Shown here: positions 44,346-55,135 of the stretch, in pieces
How positions within the stretch are numbered: position 1 is the first letter of the stretch
Layout: each line of letters begins with the position of its first letter
Assembly (NCBI GenBank): GCA_963669155.1
Contig: OZ022584.1
Span: 12,986,615-13,050,614, forward strand
Source: Arbacia lixula
Taxonomy: Eukaryota; Echinodermata; Echinoidea; Arbacioida; Arbaciidae
Length of the DNA stretch: 64,000 nt
Reading direction: 5' to 3'
Notes under the pieces: model-generated
The model's input: the letters and a program-made list of their open reading frames with translations, nothing else
Told to the model about the DNA's origin: nothing
Database searches by the model: none
Translations under genes and position numbers: made by a program

Positions 44346-45256
44346 AACCCATATTATTGGTCAGGGATTGTAGTTGTAAAGACTACAGGATCCATGATAA
44401 ATGGAATGCCGTTTTGCCATAACGTTGGGCCCTTTTCTTGTTTGATTTCAGGATACCAGGAAGGAATCGTCTCAAACTCACATTGTTGAAATGAAACCAC
44501 TACTGTACCATGACTATCCCTTACTTTTAGAGTAACCTGCACATAATTAAAAGATTTTTTTTCTGACGAGGCCCGCATTTCTCAGTATTCTCACCTACCT
44601 GAGCGATTTTGATATACATGTACTGGCATAGGTATCACTGTACGACATGGGTACATGGTCTGTGGGTAGTCAAATCCATGTCGGTTGTCTGTATCATTTT
44701 GGAAAGTTGGAAACTGGTATTCAAAAAAAGGAGCATTTTCTTTTTTTTAATAATCAAAAGCATTAAAATTCTCGATGCACAGTGTATACCTGTAACAGGA
44801 TTCTTCTTATTACCCCTTACAGGCAGGTATGATTAAAATCCTGAAAGAACTACAAGAAGAATTCAAATTTGAATATTGTATTTACCAGTATCTTTTAATC
44901 ACGACCATGATACATGATTGTGTCACACACATTTCCACATAGAAAAAATACATCATTATCTCTGACAATTCTAAGGAATATCTGTCACGTGCGCAGCTGT
45001 TAATTCAGGCACTTCTACAGATAGAAGTGAATCATATTTGTATTCCTTAAGTCTTTAGCCAGTTGTACCAAATGTAAGTGTCTCATCTAATATGAACGCT
45101 AAGGTAGTACAGTCGAACCTCTATGTTGCAGGTGAAAGACACTGCGCCAGACCATACCAGCTCCATGACAGACTTGACCAATGGTCACTGGATTCAAGGC
45201 CACGCCATCTGAGCATCGCAGATTACATTTACTGTCAAACAAAAATGTTTTGATAT
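44346..45256. other. No gene seen
   Basis: AT-rich spacer. CAGTCGAACCTCTATGTTG at about 45,111 resembles a pogo/Tigger-type terminal repeat, but no partner end was identified. Confidence 0.3.
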
Positions 45257-45502
45257 ACAAAGAAATTTTAGGCATACACCCAGTAGTAAGGATAGCGTGC
45301 TCCATCCTGTAAATTCCATGTTGTCGTGTCTTGACCCGTGAACTAGAAATAGCTTGCGTGGTTAAGTCGCTGCCCGGTAAGCAGTAGACTGCAGGTTCAA
45401 ATCCTGTCTGGTTCCAAGATTTTTGTCTGACTTGTTTTTCGTTCATTTACAGGACGGAGCACACTATCCTTACTACTGGGTGTATGCCTAAAATTTCTTT
45501 GT
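45257..45502. mobile_element. Foldback element with a tRNA-like sequence in its loop
   Basis: The arm at 45,257-45,314 (AAATTTTAGGCATACACCC, AGTAGTAAGGATAGCGTGC) is inverted almost perfectly at 45,445-45,502. The 130-bp interior contains a 75-base tRNA-like fold. The arms are about 58 bp each. Confidence 0.7.
45340..45414 (+). tRNA. tRNA-like sequence, probably a pseudo-tRNA or SINE head
   Basis: The acceptor stem GAACTAG (45,340-45,346) pairs with CTGGTTC (45,408-45,414), followed by CA. The T arm is GCAGG-TTCAAAT-CCTGT. The anticodon arm is GCTGC-CCGGTAA-GCAGT with GGT in the anticodon position (Thr if functional). The D arm is GCTT-GCGTGGTT-AAGT. Pol III A box-like TAGCTTGCGTGG and B box-like GGTTCAAATCC are present. 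Defects: about three extra bases between acceptor and D stems, and C in place of T before the anticodon. It is likely a non-functional derivative. Confidence 0.5.
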
Positions 45503-45605
45503 AAATTGAAATTACCCCAGAAAACCCTTTCACTAAAAATGTTTTGATGACAAACAGATGATTACGAGAAAGCACCTAACCTCCCTAACCTTCCTTCAGC
45601 GAATA

Positions 45606-46415
45606 CAGGGAAACCCCGTTATAACGAGGAGGACGGGACCCACACTTTTTCCGATTGCCGATTGCTCGCTATATCAGTACATGATCAAAACATACAGAAA
45701 CAAATGCATCTATAGGACTACACAAACAATAACATATTTACCGCTAGGACTGTAGTATTTAAATGGCTTTGCAAGCATTCTAAACTGAATTCATTAGCTA
45801 AAAATTCACTAAAATATCTAACAGCACAGTTGAAAATGTACATAAATTACACTTCCAACGCCTTCGTTTACCGACAAATGAAGCAGCGGGGAGGCCCAGT
45901 TCCCGGCCGCGCCTACTGTCATGACCGCATGTAAGCGATGAATGATCGTTGAACCAATCTTCATGCATGTGCGGCCACGGTAGTACACGCGCGATGTCAC
46001 ATGTGTTTAGAGGCTCTTGCCATGTGTGTGCGTGACTGTGTTGATGCAGTACATAGAGCCGTATAGAGATTCGGCTCTGGCAGTACCGCAGTCGCGTAAT
46101 GTGGACATATGCATACTGTGTGGTTGTGTGTGTGTGTGTGTGGATTCTTGCACGGTGTGTGTGATCAGCGTTAAAACGGCACGAAGAAAATTGCTTGTAC
46201 TGTTGTTGCGTAATAACGGAGTCAAATTCCTTTCTTTTTCTTTATTCTTGGGCTGGGAATTTGCCTCGCTATAGCAGAAATTTCGCTATAGCCGATCTCG
46301 TTATATGAAAACAGAATACACGGAGGTCTATGGAAGAAAAATCGGGACCCAAGATATGTCCTCGTAATAGCAGGGTTCTCGCTATAATCGTGCTCGTTAT
46401 AACGGGGTTTCCCTG
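45606..46415. mobile_element. Pogo/Tigger-like non-autonomous DNA transposon
   Basis: The first and last 24 bases are perfect inverted repeats (CAGGGAAACCCCGTTATAAC ... GTTATAACGGGGTTTCCCTG), flanked by TA on both sides. CAG-start termini with an AACCCCGTTATAACGA-type sequence and TA duplication fit the pogo group of the Tc1/mariner superfamily. At 810 bp it has no transposase. Inside are internal GCTATAGC/CGTTATA words and a short (GT)n run at about 46,126-46,141. Confidence 0.75.
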
Positions 46416-46711
46416 TACTTTCCATTACTGCTTGGTAAATACTGGGAATGATACCTGATCAAACTCCTTCACATGTATGGAATTGACTCTCCAAGTTTCA
46501 GAAAGTGTCCGGAAATACAATGTCCATCCACATGTGTGAGGTACAATGGTTTTTGTTAATTGAACTCTTCATCATTGCACAAGTAATTAGCATAACACAC
46601 ACAGAGCGACACTTTGTCAGGCACGCAAAGGATTATGGGCTGATTTTCAATCGCCAAATCAGGCTCTGAGGCTTTCCGAGAAGGGATGTAAATATCGAGT
46701 TGGTCCTAGGC

Positions 46712-46845
46712 CCTGTTGCATGAAACTTACCATTAATGGTAACTTTGCTATCAATAGCAATTTCTATGGAAACCTTGAATTTGATTAGCTGTTGAGCAAT
46801 ATTACCATGGTAGTTACCATTAATGGCAAGTTTTATGCAATGGGG
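46712..46845. mobile_element. Family G foldback element, copy 2
   Basis: CCCTGTTGCATGAAACTTAC and CATTAATGGTAACTTTGC at left are inverted at right (TTACCATTAATGGCAAG, TTTTATGCAATGGGG). Confidence 0.65.
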
Positions 46846-46985
46846 CATAGTCTAATGTGGCCAGCAACAAATTCTGCAACAGAGTCGCAATGAGGTCTTT
46901 GTCAGAAGACTACTGAAGTCAGCTTCTTCAAATTTGGACTCTGGGTGAGAGCGGGGGTGAGGGTCTTTGGTCTCTCGGACATCCA

Positions 46986-47272
46986 TCAGAAAGGTATTTC
47001 CTTCCCTGCAAAATCCAGGAACTTTCCAGAGTCTTCAACGGTGAGACCGTTCACTACCTGCATCATTCTGTTGACAGAATACTCCATGCTGAACAGCTTG
47101 TCCTTGGGGACGTTGCGGTGATACGGCCGGGACAGATCAGTATCCACGGTACCCGGGTGCATGCTGACGCAGATCACGTTACGGCGCCCTCTCGCGAACT
47201 CGATGCTCAGGTTTTTGGTGGCCATATTAAGAGCAGCTTTAGACATGCGATAGCTGTACCATCCCCCAAAGC
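46986..47272 (-). CDS. SDR exon 4 (last)
   Basis: The acceptor is TTACCACAG. It completes the split Gly codon and encodes FGGWYSYRMSKAALN ... GKEIPF then TGA at 46,986-46,988. It contains the Y175xxxK179 active-site pair and the HPGTVDTDL loop. Confidence 0.87.
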
Positions 47273-50200
47273 CTGTGGTAAGGTTGGAGAGGATGCAATG
47301 GAATGCCAAGAAAATAAAATGATATGAAATACAAATTTTACAATAATCAAATGACACAATGAAACCCGGGGGGTGTTTCACCCAGCTGTTCGTAAGTTAC
47401 GAACGACTGGTGATCCCTTCTTGTGCTAAATGCGATACCACACTTTGTTCATTGACAATCTGATTTAGCACAAGAAGGGATCACCAGTCGTTCGTAAAGT
47501 CATTCGTAACTTACGTACAGCTTGGTGAAACACCCCCCTGTGTATAAAAACTGCTCAAGAGAGGCAAGAAATGTGGTCTTTACAGACAGGTTTCAAGGAG
47601 AATCATTGAGCACGGGACACAGGTAGAAGCTAAAACAGCTAGCAACTTTACTTTGCACAACACTTTTCTGCCTAATCAAGACTAGGGAGAACATTAAAGG
47701 GAGTATACTGTACTGGGAAGACAAAAAGGCCTTCAAAAGGTGATTGTGAGCAATATTCTTACCAATGGTCTAAAATTCATGTATTGACCATTTTAGAAAC
47801 TTGCTGAAAGTTATTTGTTTTCATATGATCCACATTTGGAATGATTAGTGATTTAATCACAAATCCTCAAAATGTCCGGCCCAAACCTGTTTAAAATGTG
47901 TGATTTAAATCACTAATTACTCCAAATGTGGATCATTTGAGGGCAAATAACTTTCAGTATAAGTTTGTAAAATGGACAATACATGAATTTAAGACCATTG
48001 GTAAGAAGATTGCTCATGATCACCTTTTGAGGGCCCTTTTCTCTTCCCAGTACAGGATACTGCCTTTAAGAACGACAATGAAAAGTGTTGTCATGGTCGT
48101 GGCCATGGTTCCTGGGATAGGGTACAGCATAAGGGAGAATGTGTCAGAATTTGATAATATAACCTAAAAGTTGTGGTATTATGCAAAGTGATGGCTCACA
48201 TCTATACACAACTTGCCATTATTACAGATAGGCCTATGCAAGCGTAGCTGTTGACTTAACAGAGCATGTCACTATTGCTGGGTAACCTGTGTCTGCAGGA
48301 ATAAAATTAAAAGATGGAGCATCCCAGACTCTGACCTCTGTCGTTGTGGTCAAGAACAGACCCATGGATCAAGATGTCCTTATAACTTTGGAAGAACACC
48401 GGTTCTGAAGCGGGCTTTCTCCCAGTAAAAAATGGGTGTAATAGAACAATTGTCCAGTCAGGCTTGATAGTCTGATCAGACCGGACATAGTTTTGAGACA
48501 GTATTACAACCGAATCTGTGACTGATCCTGGGGCGGCTACTTTACATTGACATTTTTTGCAGACTTGACATTTTTGCAAACACATGTAAAATAACATTGT
48601 TTGCAATCGTTATTTTCAAAGTATGTTTGGAAAATTAAAAATGGTCTTTTGAATGACAGCACTCTCCGAATCATGCAATAGGGTCTACTTTCGTGAATCA
48701 TATAAACAAGGTGGGTTTGTTCGTGTCCTTAAAATGTTACAGAAGGGGTGTTTTTGTAAAAGTGTAATTGAAATGCAAACAAATTTAAGGTAATTTTTAT
48801 TTAAATTTGTATTTGTTTTGTGTAAAATAGCTAGGTAAAAATTGTGGAAAATGTTCTTGAAACAGGATGAATAAGGGGGGGAGGGGGCATTTTTTTTTTT
48901 ACGAAGACAAAGATCGTGCATTGTGTCTTAGAATATGAAGAGATGCCACTGGGCGCCTGACATGCCCGTTGGCTGAGACTCACCATTGTCACCAATCGAG
49001 CCGACCCTGGCAGACATGTTGACCAGCACACCCCCATGACCGCCTCCCGAATCCTGTCCAAACTGACCACTGCCTTTGGTCAAGATGTCCCCAAAGTGCT
49101 TGGCCATCAGCAGAGGACCAACAGTGTTGGTGGCAATAGTGGACATCAGACCCTGGAGAGGACGTTATGAGCAAGCTGGTCAGTAAAGGTACTGTAGATG
49201 TTAGGGGCACTCAAGGATAATGCCTACACATAAATTTTGCCTTGTGACATAAGTCCATTTACCACTCACCCGCCCCTAAATCATGTTTCCATGTTCATGA
49301 TCACTTTCCACAACAGCCCATTTCTGTAGGTTATAGCTGACCTAACAGTTTTATGGGGCTAATCACCAAGTGAAATTTACCAGAATTCAGGAACTTTGAT
49401 GTAATTAAAGGGAATACACTGTACTGGGAAGACAAAAAGCCTTCAAAAGGGTGACCATGAGCAATCTTCTTGCCAATGGTCTTAATTCATGTATTGTCCA
49501 TTTTAGAAACTTTCTGAAAGTCATTTGCTCTCAAATGATCCACATTTGGAGTAATAAGCAATTAAATCACAAGTTCTCAAATTGTTTTGGCCTGAACATT
49601 TTGAGGATTTGTGATTTAATCACTTACTGTATTACATTTGAGGGCACATAACATTCAGCAAGTTTCTAAAATGGACAATGCATGAATTTAACCATTGGCA
49701 AGAAGATTGCTCACGATCAACAGTTTGAAGGCTTTTTACCTTCCCATTATAGTATATGCCCTTAAGGTCTTCTTTCTGTGGAATATGAGTCATTATAGAT
49801 CCAAGAAACTTACCCTCTCAAGGAGTTTCACTACAATTGTTTACTATATACATTGTGATGAGAGAACCAGTACATATTCAAAGATATCAGAGAATTCTAA
49901 TCAGATAAACTTCAGGACCAGATAGAGAAATATAAAGATTGGATAGAGATCAGTTATTCAGTTCATCAGAGTAACTGGAGATCATGGATTCATCAGAGAG
50001 AGAGACAGGAAGAGGAGAGTAACAAATAAAATGTACTGCAACCTTTAATATACTTTGAGTCTGTGAGTTCTCCTTACCCTCAAAATTAAGCAATACTGGT
50101 ATAGCGGTAGTAATACAAAGAGGATTCTGAGCAAACCTCTTGTGATACGCCCTTCAAACTGGTCTCTCCCCTCCCCGATGGATGCAGCATCGCAGCACAG

Positions 50201-51815
50201 TTAATGAGCAGATCTAGTCCAGCAGATGATCCCCCATCACCGTGGAGATGACCCTTGGCCTCGGCTGATGCTGATGCTATTTGGGATTCACTGGTTACGT
50301 CCAGCTGCAAGATCTGATGTAACGAATGAGTAGAATACGAGCTGAAGCAATCATATTTTCTGCAAATGATTGCCTTAATCCAAAACTTTAATTTTGAGAT
50401 GACCTTGTAAAAGTTGTAAATTTATTCCAACCAAATTTACAGGGTAAATACTATAAATTAAAAAAAGCAAAAATGTATTTATAGTTTCACTCTTTAATGG
50501 TTAGCCCCCCCCCTTTAGATTACATTCTCCCCCCCCCCCCCCCCCCCCCCCCCGCCCAGATCTACAGATTTTCACAGTTCATGCATGTGAAAGGGTGCAC
50601 AATGAGAAGCCACTATATGATAATTTTACACAGCCCTATCCATAAGATCAACATGAAACCAGCTTGTTTATTGCCTCTACTGGAAAATGCAGTTGTTTCT
50701 GCAGTCAGGGTTAAATGCAAGGAATTTTGAAAACAAGTTGTGGGAATCAAATTAATGAGGGTAATTCCAGTGTTGGCGTTGCTTAGAAAAATGGCATGAT
50801 CATGAAATAAGTCTCTGGCCAGAAGCATCACCATCAGTTCATTCCTTCAAGGGGCACCCTGCACAGAAGAATGGTTTGTACAGTATACGTAGGCTACTGT
50901 ACAACATCAATGGCAGATACAGAGCTGGGGACCTAACCCACCTTCTTCTTCTTCTTTGGAATACTCCTCAACATTCCATTTGGAACCAAATGAGGAGGAT
51001 GGGGGGGGGGGGGGGTGCAATGTAGTTCAATTAGTCCTTGTTGCTTGAGTCTTGCTTAGGAAAGAAATTAGTTTAAATGTGTCGCTGTTGGTTATGCTCT
51101 GGATATCAGGGAGTAGGGAGTTCCAGTCCTTGATGGTGCGTGGAATGTAGGAGAACTTAAAATAGTTTGTGCAAGTGGGGTGTTAAATATATGAGTTGCC
51201 TGAGTTACGCCTGGTAGTGTGTGTAGCCGGACGTAGGTAGTCTGACACCGGCCAGCTAGTGCCCCCCCCCCCCCCCCCCCCCCAAGGCCTTGTGCGATAT
51301 ACTCATCCTCGAGGCCTTCCTCCGAGTTGAAAGAAGATCCCAGCCAAGCCCCTGCATAAGTTTTGTGCCACTGGTAGTACATTCTGGCAGCCCTTCTTTG
51401 GACTTTACCAATTTCGATCATGAATATGTTCTTTGTATGTGGGTCCGAAACACTAGAGCTATATATTCTACAATTGGGCGAACCTAGGCCGAAAATACTT
51501 CAATACAGTTAAATTCAAAAGCCTTACAGATATAACACACATCCCACAATGTCACAAGCAATAACAGTGCCACATAACTCATCTCAATCTGTCATCAACG
51601 TTCAGCGTAATATGTAATGTAATTTGTAGATCTACCTGCAATTTGTCCGGATGCTCGCTCCGCAATGCTTGCAAGTCAACCGCTTGTTCAGGCTGTCTGC
51701 AAGTTGCAATCACTAGTTTCGAATTGTGATTTTTCAGCAAATGGCGACAGAACTGCAACCCCAGTCCTCGACTAGCACCTTGGATGAGAACGTGCCCCAT
51801 TGCAAAGAAAGACAC
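46986..51815 (-). CDS. Short-chain dehydrogenase/reductase, C-factor (CsgA)-like
   Basis: Four minus-strand exons (51800-51636, 50304-50137, 49152-48984, 47272-46986 for the coding part) join to a 262-residue protein, the normal size for a classical SDR. Residues 1-14 form the nucleotide-binding GASRGLG loop (G8, G12, G14). LDVT at 56-59 and INCA at 89-92 follow. N120, then NMSARVGS at 156-163, then YRMSK with Y175 and K179 give the catalytic region, followed by HPGTVDTDLSRPYH. The protein matches the C-factor/sniffer-type SDR group, which reduces carbonyls with NAD(P)H in the cytosol. The substrate is unknown. The usual second catalytic-loop Ser is Ala159, while S158 and S163 are adjacent. 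I recall this form in bacterial C-factor-type sequences. The start at 51800 (MGHVLIQG) is preferred, although an in-frame Met lies at 51815. The introns contain TTAA-type and family C foldback elements and a LINE relic. Confidence 0.88.
47369..47537. mobile_element. Family C palindromic element, copy 3 (in SDR intron 3)
   Basis: GGGTGTTTCACCCAGCTG and CAGCTTGGTGAAACACCC ends. Nearly identical to copy 2 at 39.9 kb. Confidence 0.75.
47694..48069. mobile_element. Family A palindromic MITE, copy in SDR intron 3 (complete)
   Basis: TTAAAGGGAGTATACTG at left and a right end reading ACTGCCTTTAA, with TTAA at both edges. The centre is modified (TGTCCGGCCCAAACCTG). 376 bp. Confidence 0.78.
48070..48983. 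other. Rest of SDR intron 3
   Basis: No additional exon or repeat recognised. A G-run and a T-run lie close to exon 3, at about 48,877-48,900. Confidence 0.4.
48984..49152 (-). CDS. SDR exon 3
   Basis: Residues 112-167 plus one base. The acceptor is TCTCCAG and the donor AATG|GTGAGT. It carries IATNTVGPLL (N120) and VNMSARVGS. A Gly-rich insertion (GQFGQDSGGGHGG, 140-152) lies between them. Confidence 0.82.
49405..49765. mobile_element. Family A palindromic MITE, copy in SDR intron 2 (complete)
   Basis: TTAAAGGGAATACACTG at left and TATATGCCCTTAA at right, with TTAA at both edges and the full palindrome present. Confidence 0.78.
50137..50304 (-). CDS. SDR exon 2
   Basis: 56 codons (56-111) after the acceptor CTTGCAG. 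It contains LDVTSESQIA and LLINCAAML. The donor is the weak GAG|GTTTGC, phase 0. It joins the next exon to give KGVSQEGLMSTIATNTVGP, a natural SDR sequence. Confidence 0.78.
50526..50554. repeat. C homopolymer run in SDR intron 1
   Basis: About 25 consecutive C bases. A second run of about 23 lies at about 51,261-51,283 and a G-run at about 51,000-51,016. Confidence 0.8.
51050..51430 (-). pseudogene. LINE ORF2 C-terminal relic (CR1-like)
   Basis: The minus strand reads IEIGKVQRRAARM near 51,420-51,380 and, in another frame, TNYFKFSYIPRTIKDWNSL near 51,175-51,115. Both resemble the ends of CR1/L2-type ORF2 (KVQRRAAR and FPRTI.DWN). The frames are broken by a poly-C expansion and shifts. It lies in SDR intron 1, in sense with the gene. 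Confidence 0.65.
51636..51815 (-). CDS. SDR exon 1
   Basis: Residues 1-55 counted from the ATG at 51800 (MGHVLIQGASRGLG ... PDKLQ). The donor is CAG|GTAGAT on the minus strand, phase 0. Contains the cofactor-binding glycine motif. Confidence 0.82.
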
Positions 51816-53322
51816 TTGTCAGGACTTCTTGTAGCACTTTCATAAACGTGAATTTCAGAGCAGCTTCGATTATCCAAGGTCGGAGCTCGAGTGTGTTTAC
51901 ATCATCAACGGTGTCTATGGAAGGCCACTTGAAATCTTGTTCGCGAGTATATTGCATGTATAAAAGGTCTATGACCGAAATGCTTTTCTTCTCCGACGTA
52001 TTTATTATTCAATTTGTGTTTTTATTTACATTTTCAGTTCCATTGCAACCTCATTTATTCTTTATATTTGGCGAGGTTTGCTCTTTCTTTAACTCCCCCA
52101 CCCCCTTTAAAAAAAATACATGTAATCTACAATTATATCTTGTTTTTTCTGTCTTCATACCTTTCTCTATCGCTATTCACGCTGTCTACAGTTTTCTGTA
52201 TTCCCTCCCTCTCTCTCCCTCCCCCCATCCCCCCCCCTCTTCCTCTCTCATCTTCCTCTCTCTCTTCTTCTTCCTCTCTCTCTCATCTTCCTCTCTCTCT
52301 TCTCCTCCCCCCCCCCTCTCTCTCTCTCATTATCTCTCTCAACACCACCCCTACCTCTCCCTCTTTCTTCCTTTCCCCTTTTTTTCCATTTGTTCACCCA
52401 AGTAAAACTCTGATATTTTTGTATTTGAAATATATGTATGTGTTTGCACCAATGATGTATCATTTTTTTTTTTTTTTTTTTTTGGGGGGGGGGGAGGGGG
52501 GGAGGGGGGGGGGCATTGATATCATGTTTATTTGTTTTATATACTTGTTTTATTGCTTTAAATACTAAATAAATATCCTCTCTAGGTTTAATTAACGGTG
52601 GGACCTGTGTAATCTTGGTATGGCCCAGTTCAGTATGCAATCATTCCAAGCTGTTTTTGTTTATACCATACCGATTATTTTGGTGCGAGTAATTATTTCT
52701 GTAGATACATGACCACAAAGATACAAGTTATACATTGTCAACAAATAATTTTATTTGTATGGCTATCTCTGTTGCAAAGTGAGACAAGAAAGTAACATTC
52801 AAATAAAATGTTTAACGGAAGCTCATGATATTCATGAATCAGCAAAGTAATATTCAGAAATGCAAAGGGGGATCAAATTGGAAAACAAAAAATGTTGTCA
52901 TATTCAAAAGAGTATCAACACTCCTTGTACATGTTGACTGAACTCATATCTCATCAACATTTTCTGAAATGTTCATGTTATATCTATATACAACTTAATT
53001 CAATTGTACAATATTAACATGTACATGTACGTGTATATACACACCCATTGAAGTTTAATAGAAATCTCTATTCTAAACCATTCTACAACTTCTATTCCTT
53101 ATCCTTCTTTCCCATATTTTTATCCCTCCAAATTCTGGAATTATTCTATCCAAAAAATACAATTTCCTGAGAAAACAGGTCACATAATGTGTCACCTACA
53201 CCAACTGTGATATGTGATGCCCAACCTATGCTTATTTGTGGGAGACCATCAAACGGCTCAACATATGTCATGTGCTGTCTACAATGGACATTGAAGACAG
53301 TTACCCCAGTACTAGCACCCAT
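51816..53322. other. Intergenic, upstream of SDR
   Basis: Holds a TCTC/CCCC-rich tract (about 52,196-52,390) and a poly-T followed by poly-G tract (about 52,462-52,513). No promoter motif can be assigned with confidence. Confidence 0.4.
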
Positions 53323-53633
53323 GGGTGTGTTTCACAAAGCTGTTCTAAGCTCGACTGGTGACCTGTTCTTGTGTTAAATGAGATACCCCGATTTGTTCCT
53401 GTTTTAACATAGTGGGCGTTAAATTCCAGCAATCTCAATCAAATTTAACTAATCGCGACTTTGTATTCAGACGCTCGTTAACAACAAGAAATTTGCTTTA
53501 CAAAGATCAGATATCAACTTCAGCTGATGGGAATCAAGATCATTGAGAATCTGACTTAGCTCCAAAGAAAGGGTCACCAGTCGTGTTTAAATTCATGCAT
53601 AACTTACGCACATCTTGGTGAAACACTCCCTTG
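53323..53633. mobile_element. Family C long-form element, copy 5
   Basis: Left GTGTGTTTCACAAAGCTG and right CATCTTGGTGAAACACTCCC are inverted. The interior is about 310 bp in total and shares the ATCAGCTGATGGGAAT-like segments with the 33.6 kb copy. The arms are diverged. Confidence 0.5.
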
Positions 53634-54941
53634 GTGGGAAATCCTGGTAGGTAGGTTGATAATCAACTGGGATAAGACATGCACAATGAGTATTATTATA
53701 AAACCAATAAACACAGATGAATGAAGAGAAGCAAAAATGGTAACTACAAACTACATATCGAGTTTGATTTTAACTTGTCAGAACCATTATATTTGTACTA
53801 CAATGAATGACATAATTTAATTACTAATGAGAAGATAACACCTTCTGCTTCCTATCTATGAATGTTCTTCGTAATCAATTTGTAAACATTTTCAAATATT
53901 TGGATTATAGTTATTTGCAATCATGGAAAGAATTTTAAGCATTTTAAAACATAATTAATGTTCCATTAGTAGATTAGGTGCCTATTTCATAGGCCTAAAA
54001 TAAAGTTATGTTAATACAACATGAAACAGAAGAAAATGTGTGTATCCTAAGGAATGTCCCTCAGAACAATTAAACTAATGAGTGACTTTACAAAGAATGA
54101 CTTAACAAGGAATTATTTAGATTGATACATTGCAAATAGACTTCCTGGTTGGTCGTCTTTCAATATTGTCTAGTACCTGCAGAACTTTGTACTGACAACA
54201 TCCATGGACAACATCCACTAAATCTATGTGAATTAGTCAGATTACTGATGTGCACATGGAATCTCTAGCCAGTTCTTAGACTGAAAAATTAGTCTCTGTA
54301 GGACGTTGGATCTGCTGAGATTACATCTGGCTCCTCTGAATGGCCTGAACTATTCAAGGATATGTACAAAAATGTAATTTCGATTACGGTATAGAATGCC
54401 CCGAATGAGACACTTATTCATGTTTAGTCAGCTCTGTGCCAAGATACAATTATGAAGACAAAATTTAAAATGTTGTGGTAACTCCAAACTTATATCTGCA
54501 TTAATGAAAAAGCTGAGTTTGAGAGGCAAACATCCCTGAGAGTCACCACAGAGAAATAAATTCCAATTTCTTATTTCTAATTCAAATTTGCAAATTTTGC
54601 ACACAATTTATGTCTTTCCTCTTAACATTGACCAGTAACACCACACATCACAGAAAACTTACAAAACAACATGGAGATTCCATTCCTATCTGTTAAGAAA
54701 GACAATAAAGTATGACTGCATTATAACAGAACATATTTCATGGATTACTTTTAAATTGATAATTACACAACAAGTTCTCCTAATCAAAAATGTTGGTCCT
54801 ATTTATGTGATGTATCCTGTTGCCTTTATAATGGCACTGACAATTATCTTCATCCAACAGTATTGCTTGAAAGAAAAGGGGAGTATAGTCAACATTCACA
54901 GGGATACAGACAAGATTTGTTGGCTATGTGTGACAAAGCAA
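53634..54941. other. No gene seen
   Basis: AT-rich intergenic sequence. Confidence 0.4.
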
Positions 54942-55135
54942 TGCAGTGCCAGTGTCTGTTTATAAGCGATTGCAGCAATGTGGTGTCTGCTTATAAGTTA
55001 TTGAAGCAATGCAACATCTGCATATAAGTTATTCAAGAATGCAACATCTACTTTTAAGTTATTGAAGCAATGCAGCTTCTGTGTATAAGTTATTGCAGTA
55101 ATGCTGCATCTGCTTTTAAGTCATTGCAGCATTGG
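54942..55135 (+). repeat. 31-bp tandem repeat, about six units
   Basis: TATAAG or TTTAAG recurs at 54,961, 54,992, 55,023, 55,053, 55,084 and 55,115, a period of 30-31 bp. The unit resembles CTTATAAGTTATTGAAGCAA followed by TGCAACATCTG. Confidence 0.8.

Noticed and set aside
45099..45446. 115-codon minus-strand frame containing FEPAVYCLPGSDLTT
   Set aside because: The recognisable part is the antisense translation of the tRNA-like sequence, not a protein.
52014..52640. Long Ser/Pro/Leu frames upstream of the SDR gene
   Set aside because: They run through CT-rich and poly-T/poly-G tracts and show no domain or splice context.
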